A stretch of DNA of 64,000 nt, from assembly GCF_020882245.1 (NCBI RefSeq), contig NC_083598.1, forward strand, positions 62,161,858 to 62,225,857. Reading direction: 5' to 3'. Under the pieces are notes generated by a model. The model worked only from the letters and a program-made list of their open reading frames with translations. It did no database searches and had not been told where the DNA came from. Positions within the stretch are counted from its first letter, which is position 1. Every line of letters starts with the position of its first letter. A program made the translations under genes and the position numbers. This DNA comes from Rhopalosiphum padi. Taxonomy: Eukaryota > Arthropoda > Insecta > Hemiptera > Aphididae. Positions 26,677 to 37,749 of the stretch are shown one piece after another.

Positions 26677-27332
26677 TTTTCAAAATGTTTTTCCGACTGA
26701 AATTTATAGAACATTAACAGAAGTTTACATATATATAATATGTAATACATATTATGTATATATATAAATTAATTTAAACATTAACTTAAAAGTGTGATCA
26801 CTGGGTGGCTACTTTTATTAAGATTATTCATGAATTTACTTTTTTTGTATTTTAATTAATACTCATATGTACCTATGAGGTACAGATGGTGTATATAATT
26901 AAAAAAAATCCGAGATATAAATTGGTATTCCATCATAAGTTGATCATTATTCATTACAGTATGCTTAATTATTAATAATTTAAATAATGATATTTAAATT
27001 TAAATTTTAAGTTTGAAAAAAATGTATTTTAAATTTTTGATAAATATAAACAATATAATATGTATCCAACTAAAAGGTAAAATTTTAAATTTGGAAAAAA
27101 AGAAAAACTTTAACTTGGTTTCTATACCGGCGGCGTATGTAGAATCATTTTTGGGAGGAGGGGTTGTTACCATTTATACATATATAATATATATTATATA
27201 TTATAAAAAATGTTTATTCCAAATGTAAATGCAACATTCTATGAAAGAATTAAGAAATCATTATACATGCGTTTTACTTATGGAAATGGAAAGGATATAC
27301 TCCAATACTCCATACTGTCATTACGCCACTGT
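26677..27332. other. AT-rich gene-free DNA
   Basis: Nothing supported. A short open frame at 27013-27228 is low-complexity. Confidence 0.4.
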
Positions 27333-27336
27333 TCTA

Positions 27337-28358
27337 TCTATACTAATATATAAAATGATAACGTTTGTTTGTATGTCGGGATAAACTCCAAAACTACTTA
27401 TTCAATCGTCGTGCAGTTTTTTTTTAAATTAAAGAGGACATCACAGAGAAGGTTTTAGGCATAAATTTAGTCCGATAAAGTTAACAAATAATTAGTTATT
27501 AATAATTAAAATAATCGTGTGAATTGTATACCTATATAATATAGGGTTTTAAATTTGAAATATTTCATTGAAATATTGAAAAATACTTTTTCTTCTTTTA
27601 AATGTGTTCGATTATAGTTGATTAGAAATAATATATTGATTATATACAGAAAATATTGATAGTAAATATGCAAGAATATGCACTATAAATTTTTGATATT
27701 TTTTTCGTAGAGCCTGGGAAAAGATTTTTATCTCACTAATCAAATAGTCAAAAAACAAAAAACGTTAATACAACAACTTCCGAGTCCTAGAATACATATT
27801 TTGCGGCACGGTGGCCCGCGGGTTTCCAGCTACCTGTAACCTGACCTTTTTCTTTTGTGTGTGTTTTATCGGCAAGTAGATATATTCATATCAATTATTC
27901 AATTGTTCCGAGAAGTAAAATACTTTCCGTACCATGTTATTTCAACAATTTTATTATCATAGATCTATATTAGGTACTAATATCGTTATGTATTAAACTA
28001 TTAAACTAGCATGTCTTTTTAGTTAGCAAAAACCACTCGAAGAGACAAGTTCTTTGGTATATAATGTTTCGCTTATACTAAAATGTTAGTATGGAATTAG
28101 TTATTTACTTAATAAGTTATATAAGTTTTCTAGAAAATATGTTCTAATTTATACAGTGGATAAAACAAAAAATATGGTGTATACAGAAATTTTGTAAATT
28201 TAATTTTTTTTAATAAGGTGAACTTTTTTTTTTGCTTAGGATACAGTACATTAATAACTTTTATTTCGAATAATTTCTACGTATTCTAGATTTATTTGCA
28301 ACCTACTCCTGTGATTGTTCATACTCACGCTTGGGCGGAACCGAGACGGGTATGCTAG
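27337..28358 (+). mobile_element. Helitron-like non-autonomous element
   Basis: The left end TCTATACTAATATATAAAAT followed by GTTTGTTTGTATGTCGGGAT and AAACTCCAAAACTACTTATT is a widespread insect repeat head. The matching tail, about 1 kb on, reads GGGCGGAACCGAGACGGGTA then TGCTAGTA. A 5' TC and a 3' CTAG followed by T fit Helitron termini, and a GC-rich stretch precedes the tail as expected. No Rep/helicase is encoded. Termini are judged by eye; the middle could contain other insertions. Confidence 0.45.
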
Positions 28359-29428
28359 TACTAAATAAATACCTACGTATCTTACACCTTAATGGGCTTA
28401 ACGTTTCCGTCAAAAATCAAAATACACACCATCACAGCTGAGGAATAGATTGCTATATTTCGACTTAAAATGAAAACGAAGACATATTTATAGGTATGTA
28501 AATGAAATAAATGAATTTACAAAAATATATATAATTTACATAAAAAGAAATGTTCAAAATCATATCTGGGCGTGAATATTCGAAACATGTTTTGCGCCAC
28601 TGTCGTTCATATGCTTTTAACAATACACCTATACTCCAAAACAAATAGTAAACAATAAAGTATACTTGAAACGTTGATATAATACGTTGAGATAATAATT
28701 TTCTGTTTTCAGATTTGTTTTCTTAATGTGTAAAACAAAAATTATTAAATTAAAAAAAAAAAAACAAATTGAATACATTTGTATATTTTTAATATAGTAT
28801 AATTATCTTGGTCATTATATTGAACCATTAAATATTTTCATAAATTGGGAAATAAAAACTTACCCATTCATATAAATAATTGTCAAATATGCCCTTATAA
28901 ATGGAAAATGGTCAAATGTGCAAAATATGCAACTATGTATTTTAAATATAAACATTAAACACGCATTGCTATGAAACAAATTTCTATATTACTTAGTTAT
29001 GTTTTTATGATTATTTAAAAACACGCAAACTCCTAGAAGTCCCAAACCATATTGATAATTATTAGGACGACAATTCAAGGCCACAAAAATATAAGTCTAG
29101 TTTTAAAATTCAAAATTATTTACTACTTATAAAATTTATTTACATAAATTATTCGATAAATTGTTCGAAAGTCCCTCGTTGTGTTTTTTTTACTGTCGGA
29201 ATTGTTTACCTGTCAGGCTAGCGATACATTTTTTTTATTTTGATATACTGTTTATAATATTTACTATACTCCATATTCTCATTCCATTCCGTGTCTCATA
29301 AAAACTATATGAATTACAGTCCACTATCACCGCACAACTAGTGACAGTACTGTACCAAGACGAGCAGTAACCACTAGCCCCAATCGATCGGCCGTGAGCG
29401 GACAATATTACATGGTGACATAAATTAT
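28359..29428. other. Gene-free DNA
   Basis: AT-rich with no recognised exon. From about 29290 to 29428 it becomes GC-richer just before the D1 duplication and has no counterpart upstream of D2. Confidence 0.4.
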
Positions 29429-30565
29429 ACCTGGTATCAAACTCGATGTAGACAAACTGTCCGAACCGTCACTGATTTCAACCACGGTGTGACCTATAAT
29501 TCAGTTATATACAGTGGATGTAAACATACGCTGTCGCGGGAGGAACAAGATCCAGACGGTTATCGGTATAAATCGACGAGATAGGTCACCGAACCAATAG
29601 ACAATAATATATATCCGTACTGGACAGCGGCGCGTAGAACAGTGCAATCGTAGTCGCTGCAGTTGCAATCGCTGGCTGTATTCCGGATGGTCAGGTATTT
29701 CCGGCGTGAATGTATTTGGTTTCCGCTCTGAAGCCGGATGGTCGACTACGGAGAAGGGGATAGATCAACGGAGCGTGGAAGACGACGGAACCCAGCGCAG
29801 CCGTTATGATGAGAACAGTGAAGATTCGGCATTGGTCGTGGATGCAGTTGTCGCAGTGCTCGAACTCGTTGAGCTCCAGATGAGTTTGTTCATGAATATT
29901 TGCGACAGTTTCCGTTGAAGCTCACATTGTATATATGTCATCCATTCACGTAATCACCGCCGTCTGTCCTCGATTGACATAGTCGTCACTAGTCAGTAGA
30001 CGATGGCACGATGCGACAGTAGGTAAACGTTCGAGCCCATCGCCGTCACCACCTGTCTGCCGTCCCTGTCCAATACGAGGAGCATGTGTCTAGACTAGAC
30101 AACGGCAATTTCATATGTTATAGTACATGATAATTTTAGAATACAATAATCATAATTGTTTTAATTAAACTTTCATGAAAATATTTTATATAGCGTCTAT
30201 TTTAGATTTTTTTTATGATTATTTAAGTACCCTGTAAGATTTTTACATCATATTATTTTTAATTTATTCAATATTTAACCTATACAGTGCTCAAATCAAA
30301 TTAGGCACTGCATACAATACCCGGACAATGTTAACTTATTCCAACTTTGTCCTTGAAAATCGGGCATTGTGCACTTCTTACTTTCCCCTTAACATATATA
30401 CATAAAGAATTGCGACTTGAGAAGGGGTTTGTTGATTTTTCTAACCATTTTGCAAATTCCTGTCCATCAGTCCCATTGAACTGCTGCTATACAGTGCTAC
30501 ACTTTTTAATACCTATATCTGGTTGCATATTTTTCTCATACTACTTCTTAACTACTAACTATTGA
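29429..30565 (+). repeat. Direct duplication D1
   Basis: Near-identical to 33607-34548 (D2) over almost 1 kb, with the start at ACCTGGTATCAAACTCG. Two small plus-strand frames are shared. The first reads WYQTRCRQTVRT and ends DPDGYRYKSTR-stop at about 29582. The second, at 29706-29918, begins MNVFGFRSEAGW and ends NICDSFR. The 3' part (30190-30565) is present a third time at 35225-35600. No known domain was recognised in either frame. A transposon family of unknown class is the simplest explanation. Confidence 0.8.
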
Positions 30566-32892
30566 ACGTCTTATTTCACAGCCACTTTTTTTAAATATCT
30601 CTTGCAATAAGCTTTGAAAACTGATATTTTAATAACAAATCAAGTTATATATAATTGGTACAAATAAAAAAAAATTAATTATATAAAAAAAACCATTTAC
30701 ATAAAATGATAATATACATAGGTATTTAGTAACAATTTTAAATTTAATGGCTATTCGTTTTTAAATTTTAAGAAAATAAATAATCTCTTTTTTTAAAACT
30801 GGTTAGCGTAAAAGATTATGAACATTATGATTATAGAGGAATATTGTAGCCTATAGTTATAATAAAATCCAAATGATACAAATCACATACAAACATTTGT
30901 AATTTAATAAAGACACAAATACCTAACCAATGATTCAGTAAATGAGTAAAATATGAAGTTTTAAATTAACATGAAATAAAAATAAAAGCATTAATAAAAT
31001 ACATAATAATTAGTAAATAGAATATGTATCAATTCAATGCTTTAAGTAATAGATATACATACAAATCATACAATATTTCTAGCAATATTATACTTGACCC
31101 GCTTTTGTTAGTGTAATTGTAAAATAAGAACTAATATAATAACTATTTGGAGTCTTTTTATAAAAAGTCAAAGAATATTTTTTTTTCAAAACTATTTTAT
31201 TGTAATACTTTATAAAACGTTAATATTTCTCGTTTCTTGATATAAATAATTATTTAATTGGTATTTAATAAAAAAAATGTATGTAAGGTACTAAGATAAA
31301 AATAACAGTGTTGTGTAATTTTCCTCACCACCTTTATTATCAAACGGCGTACAATATAACATCGTCCGTATTGTTTAATAACTTAATGAGGTATTACACG
31401 AGGCGCGTTTTTTTTATTGTGGTGTCCCCAGTAGGCCTAATCCACATAGTAAGCGAGAACTCGCGAACGCCGATCGTCTGTAATAATTGTTATATATAGC
31501 CAGAATAGTAACTGCAATTTCTCGCAATAAAATACGTCTTACACACCAATATAATTAACAAATATAATATATGGGAAATATAAACAAATAAATATCGAAT
31601 TGTACATTTTTAATAATGTGTTAATTAGTTTAAATTTGTAATTATAGTTTAGTCGTAGCACGGCATTCACCCATTTCCAGCTTACTAGTGTTGAATTTAA
31701 ATGCGTGTCTTAACATATAAAGTGTTAAGTGAGGCTGCAGATGCTGAGGAATTATTAGTCACGTCGTATCAGTTTCATTATGATATAATACTAATATTCA
31801 TTTTAAATCATTAATAACCAAAAGTGTAGGATTATAAATAGTTAACATATTATAAAATATATAAATTTATAGAAAAAAAGTAATCAAGTTACATAAAATA
31901 TAATACCCATACTCCGGTTACCTACTATTATTTAAATTCAACACTTTTCTAATTCTAGAATTATACTAAATATTATATAATAAAAGATATACAATATACT
32001 ACTTCCTTTTACCTATATAAATCAATAATAAATATAACTGTCTATGTCCTATGATATAATAATATTTTATTGTAAATATTTAGATTAGGTAGACAGCTAT
32101 TGGAGCTGAACTATTAAAATTACAACACTTTATAGACTAATTTTTAATTTATAATAGTACAACTAAAATAAATAAATATTACTCACAAAATGATGTATAA
32201 ATGTTTTATGGATCGCAAACTGGTCAGCTAATCCGTGTGATCATCTAATTTTAGACCTCCTATACTCCTATATATAATATTTAAAAAGAACTGACGAAAA
32301 AGATAATAGACAATATATTATTATAATTTATAATAGTCATTTTACAGATATGTAGGCGATAATTGGGTACAACGTACAACATACGCCTTATAAAAAATAC
32401 AATAAATCTCTTGGTATTTTGCTAATATCATACGAATGCATTAAAAAAATTAAAAAAATACACAACAAAATAAACTATGTAGGTACTAATAATACTATAT
32501 AATTTAGTTCAATAAAGAAACCTAGAAATAAAAATACGATATTTGCTATTTTACAAGCTTCGAAAACGTGTAATGTGTATAATATAATATGTGTAGCGTC
32601 GGTCGGCTATAGTCAACGTGTTGGATGAGTGGATAAGAGGTGAGCGTGAACGATGATTTGTACGGGAAAACTAAATAAAAATTATTATAATATAAGGTCA
32701 GTAAATGGTCCATAAATATATTAAATAATTGTAAAGTAATAAAATACTTATCTATGGTATACTACATCATTACAACTACAATACATAATAAAATAATTTA
32801 ATAAGTCTATGTCCTAAGTTCTTATATCTATACATATACATATATACAAAATACCTAGTTTAGCTTAGCTGTTAGCTGTATTGACCAAGACT
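30566..32892. other. AT-rich gene-free DNA
   Basis: No exon or repeat was recognised. Short open frames such as 31308-31499 lack domains and splice logic. Confidence 0.4.
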
Positions 32893-33120
32893 CAAGGCCG
32901 GATTGGACTAATTCGGTTCACTAAGTTTCCGAGTTTTAATATCAACAACTTATACAACCATGCACTATGGTCTGTGTGAGTTCAACATTTTTAGTCTCCA
33001 ATTCTTCAAATTTTAACAATTAATTTATTTCGGTCAGCGGCTCCTCGTGACTTGAAATGCCCCAATACTGTAGCGGCTCATTGAGTTTACTCGGTTACTC
33101 GCCGAGTCAATCCGACTCTA
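32893..33120. mobile_element. hAT-type MITE with perfect 8-bp target duplication
   Basis: Flanked on both sides by the octamer CCAAGACT (32885-32892 and 33121-33128). The ends CAAGGCCGGATTGGA and TCAATCCGACTCTA are imperfect inverted repeats. At 228 bp it has no coding capacity. An 8-bp duplication is the hallmark of hAT insertion. Confidence 0.8.
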
Positions 33121-33606
33121 CCAAGACTTATATAAAAGTAAAATAAACATTCTTAGTTCTTACCATAACATGGACTCGCAATTATTTTTCTACAGTGTAC
33201 GTTCAACTATAATGTAACATTGAGGTAGGTATATAAAACTATTCTGGATCTGTGTTTTGAAGAATATTACTTAAGAAAATAAAAACTGATGTACCTATAT
33301 TAGTGAACGAAACCAAAAAAATAAAAACAATAATAATAAATAAAAAGTTTAATAGGTTTATTAGTTTAGTAGTTAAAATTAATAACAAACATTATTTAGC
33401 CTGTATATTATTTTTTTAGCATTTATTATTATAAACTGTAATACTAAATTTGAATAAATAGTTTATGTTTTATGTTATATCACTTATATCTATAGCGAAC
33501 ATACGATTTTAATATAATTATAATTGTTTTTAATTAAATGTGTACGAATAATAAATTTAAAATGTTAAGACACGTGCGCGCATCATTTATCACATGTTTT
33601 ATAAGC

Positions 33607-34548
33607 ACCTGGTACCAAACTCGGTGTAGAAAAACTGTCCGAACCGACACTGATTTCAACCACGGTGTGACCTATAATTCAGTTATATACAGTGGATGTA
33701 AACATACGCTGTCGCGGGAGGAACAGGATCCAGACGGTTATCGGTATAAATCGACGAGATAGGTCACCGAGCCAATAGACAATAATATATATCCGTACTG
33801 GACAGCGGCGCGTATAGAACAGTGCAATCGTAGTCGCTGCAGTTGCAATCGCTGGCTGTATTCCGGATGGTCAGGTATTTCCGGCGTGAATGTATTTGGT
33901 TTCCGCTCTGAAGCCGGATGGTCGACTACGGAGAAGGGGATAGATCAACGGAGCGTGGAAGACGACGGAACCCAGCGCAGCCGTTATGATGAGAACAGTG
34001 TAGATGCTTCCTCGGCATTGGTCGTGGATGCAGTTGTCGCAGTGCTCGAACTCGTTGAGCTCCAGATGAGTTTGTTCATGAATATTTGCGACAGTTTCCG
34101 TTGAAGCTCACATTGTATATATGTCATCCATTCACGTAATCACCGCCGTCTGTCCTCGATTGACATAGTCGTCATTAGTCAGTAGACGATGCGACAGTAG
34201 GTAAACGCTCGAGCCCATCGCCGTCACCACCTGTCTGTCGTCCCTGTCCAATACGAGGAGCGTGTGTCTAGACTAGACAACGGCAATTGCGTATGTTATA
34301 GTACATGATAATTGTAGAATACAGTAATCATAATTGTTTTAATTAAACTTTCATGAAAATATATATAGCGTCTATTTTAGATTTTTTTATGATTATTTAA
34401 GTACCCTGTAAGATTTTTACATCATATTATTTTTAATATATTCAATATTTAACCTATACAGTGCTAAAATCGAATTAGGCCCTGCATACAATACCCGGAC
34501 AATGTTAACATATTCCAACTTTGCCCTTGAAAATCGGACTTCTTACTT
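33607..34548 (+). repeat. Direct duplication D2
   Basis: Second copy of D1, beginning ACCTGGTACCAAACTCGG and colinear with D1 up to CTTCTTACTT at 34548, where the match stops. Relative to D1 the 213-base frame (here 33886-34104) gains exactly six bases and stays open. Indels outside the frames are 2 and 8 bases long, among others. The frame ending DPDGYRYKSTR is also kept (within 33538-33762). No domain was recognised. Confidence 0.8.
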
Positions 34549-35224
34549 GTTACAATATTAATAAATATTGGAATTGTACATGATTGCCCGGGAAAAGTGT
34601 ACCTTTTCTGGAATCAAGCGGGCAAAGTAATTTAAATACAGAGCGCTGCACAAATTTATATCGAATAGCTTTTATACATAACAATAACACTAGAAAGCTA
34701 TACTTGGATATTTTATTCGTACGAGACACTCGTAACCGGTAATAATATGAACCGATCCATAATCTTAACAATAATGGGAACACATAATACTATGTATACT
34801 GCATGAACACTATTGCTATTCACGATATGCAAAGAGGTGTTTATCCAAGCTAATGAGGTACCACCAGTACAAATTTCTTTAAAGATGAAGTGGCAAAAAA
34901 AGTTCTAAATTGGGTTGTCACGACTCAATAGTATGCTAGGTGTACTTGCAATACATTATGTGCCACCAACTGGTGTAAGTGTAAAAAATCTGGTCGACTT
35001 TGCAACTCAAAGTACCACAATAGTGATGTATGTAATAATAAATTAAGTAAAATTATCTCTATGTGCTTAACATTATTTTCAAGTAATAATTAACTATAAT
35101 GATTATATTTTAATACTAAAAAGTATTCATTTTAATCATTTCAAACCACTTTTAGATAATAATATTAACTCTTCAGGAGTATGAACCTAACTGAATACCT
35201 AATAGATTTAAAACTAATACTTGA
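34549..35224 (+). pseudogene. Decayed integrase-type ORF tail with cysteine-rich C-terminus
   Basis: The segment between D2 and the third D-type fragment carries EVPPVQISLK near 34857 and, after a stop and a frame change, RCTCNTLCATNWCKCKKSGR then LCNSKYHNSDVC before a stop near 35047. The spacing C-x-C-x3-C-x4-W-C-x-C, then C-N-S-x-x-H, is the cysteine-rich tail found after the integrase core in KRAB-A-domain-2-like/Ginger-type transposon proteins of aphids and other insects (family knowledge). The integrase core itself is not visible, and one cysteine position is Tyr (KYH). It is a dead fragment. Confidence 0.5.
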
Positions 35225-35600
35225 AGCGTCTATTTTAGATTTTTTTAAGATTATTTAAGTTTAAGTTTTAATATATTTAATATTTAACCTACTGTGGTCT
35301 AACAAAATTAGGTACTGTATACAATGCCCGGACAATGTTAAATTATTCCAAATTTGTCTTTGAAAATCGGGCGAAATGCACAACAACTGGGCACTATGCG
35401 CAATGCCCGACTTCTTACTTTGCCTGTAACATAAATACATAAATAATTGCGGCCTGGGGAGGGGGATTGTTGATTTTTTGACCATTTTGCAAATTGCTGG
35501 CCATGAGTCCCATTGAACTGCTGCTATACAGTGCTAAACTTTTTAAAACCTATTTCTGGTTGTATATTTTTCTCATACTACTTCTCAACTAATAACTATA
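35225..35600 (+). repeat. Third copy of the D-element 3' part
   Basis: Aligns to D1 30190-30565 from GCGTCTATTTTAGATTTTTT through CCCATTGAACTGCTGCTATA to the end. Its first ~200 bases therefore also repeat D2 34360-34548, leaving the integrase fragment bracketed by direct repeats. It is more diverged from D1 than D2 is, so it is probably a separate, older insertion. Confidence 0.75.
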
Positions 35601-37749
35601 GTAACTATATATCTCTTGCAATAAGCTTTGAAAATATTTAAACGATTTTAAAAGTCGTTAATTTTTAACAATTGATTTATATACTCAAAAATTAAAAAAA
35701 CAGTAATTCATTGTGTAAATATGATTTTTAATTTTTTTATACTTTAATAACAAATCAAGGTATGTGCCAATAATACGTGTTTTAAACGTCTACGCGTGTA
35801 TACCCGATACGTATAATAATTATGAAAATGAGTAAAAATGGTTTTGCGGACTAATTTGTATTAGCTACAGTTCAGGAAAATTCTGCTTAGATCGAGCCAT
35901 CAGTGACGACTTAATATGAACTAAAATTATATTATATTGCAGAATTTATCCATATTATGTGTGTGAAGCAAAGCATTGTATCTTATGTACCTATATTAAT
36001 ATATAATTCGATAAAACGGTATTTTACTAAATATGTAACTGCTAATTTTATTTTCATTGTTTCCGTAAACTATATAAATGTATTAGTTAAAACTAAGAAA
36101 TCTTAAATTTTTTTTTACTATAATAATATTAATACAGTCATCAGTAATCTTATACAATTTCTATTTCTATTTAGATCCAACGCATAAAACATTAAAATAT
36201 TCATATTATGACAACGTATAACGGAATTTTTATTTTATTAATTAACAACAAAGAAAACGTTTAATTTTGTATTCAATTTTGTAAATTTGTATGTTATAGA
36301 AATTCACTGCCAATTTCAAGTCGATCTTACAAATTAATCATAAAGAATGTTGAAGACGTTCGGTGGTATCCGTTCAAGGATTCGGTTCGGTTGATCGTAC
36401 TGGCCAAGAACTCAGCCCTTTGACATTATCCAATTATTCGACGGGTTTTCTACGAATAGTATTCGTGAACGATGTGCATAGTACATGAATCATCCTCGAA
36501 AACGAGGAGTCTTTCACAGTCATATTTGTGACGAATAGAATCTACGAAACGACCAGAATCCCCAAACAATAAGGTAATAAGCTTACGGACATAAAATCGA
36601 CGGACATGACAGGATAAGCCTCTACACGACCCGACTGTGTGTAAAATTTAAAATTCATTATAAAACTTTACTATTTTTAACATATCTAGTCTTATTATTT
36701 AATAAAACGTAACAATGTCATCTTTGACGTTTGCGGTGGCTATTCTCTTTATACCTATACCCATGTATAATGCGTAGGTACAGCGAGATTGTTAGATTTC
36801 TATGTTTCTAATAAGTACAAAATACCATGGAAGTATAAAAATAGTTGAAATATTAATCCCGTTTTATTTATTAAAACCATCATAAGTTGATTTTAATTTT
36901 CACACGTCTTTGTCAAAGTTGAAGAAATTTATACGATATACCCATGTGGCTTATACATTTTTAGTAAAAATAAAATATCTTTTACATAAATATCGTTTAA
37001 TCAACAATAATTAAGTATAGAAACGAAATGAATATTTATTAACAGATTTATCATTATTTAGGTTAACATTACAACGAGTTAACCGTGGTCCGTGAGGATG
37101 AATGGATGATCCGAAGGAAAGTGCAACGGGAAAACATTATAAGAATTTCTTATAGAATTGAATTTGAGACGTCACAAATAGCGTTATAAAAGTGAAAACT
37201 TTATGATGAAGCTTGAGATAATACCTGTATAATATTCATATTTATTCCATTATAATAATTGTGCAATGTTATACATAGCAGTTTAAAAATTATCATTTTA
37301 ATTTTTTCGTTAATGTATAACGAATATTAATAGAGGTGATTATTTAAAATTAATAAGTTAATAGGAACACTTCAAAATCATAGGAGTTTTATTTATAAAT
37401 TCAATGATTTGTGAATGAGTTATTATACATTAAATTAAATATAGATCAATCACTGCTTAACGTGGTAATACATAATATGTTGAAAGTAAGGAAAATATTC
37501 AATTGTTTTGAGAATAATATAATTTAGTTTATTTGATAAAATACTTTATGCACATGTAATAGTGCATATTACAATTCATGTTAGTTGCATATTATACACA
37601 GATTAATCAATTAGTGATTTTAGCACTATTTGTACAACTTAAAAATAATTTACAGAATATGCAGACCATAACCGACGGGGCGATTATTATCCTGTATCAG
37701 AACCGGTGCGGTGATTGACTTTCTGTATTTTCAAATCAACTATATCTTT
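35601..37749. other. Gene-free DNA
   Basis: AT-rich with a less AT-rich patch at about 36340-36620 that has no long open frame. No exon, RNA gene or repeat boundary was recognised. Confidence 0.4.

Noticed and set aside
35261..35485. 74-codon minus-strand frame in the third D-type fragment
   Set aside because: It lies opposite a repeat with no frame kept in the other copies.
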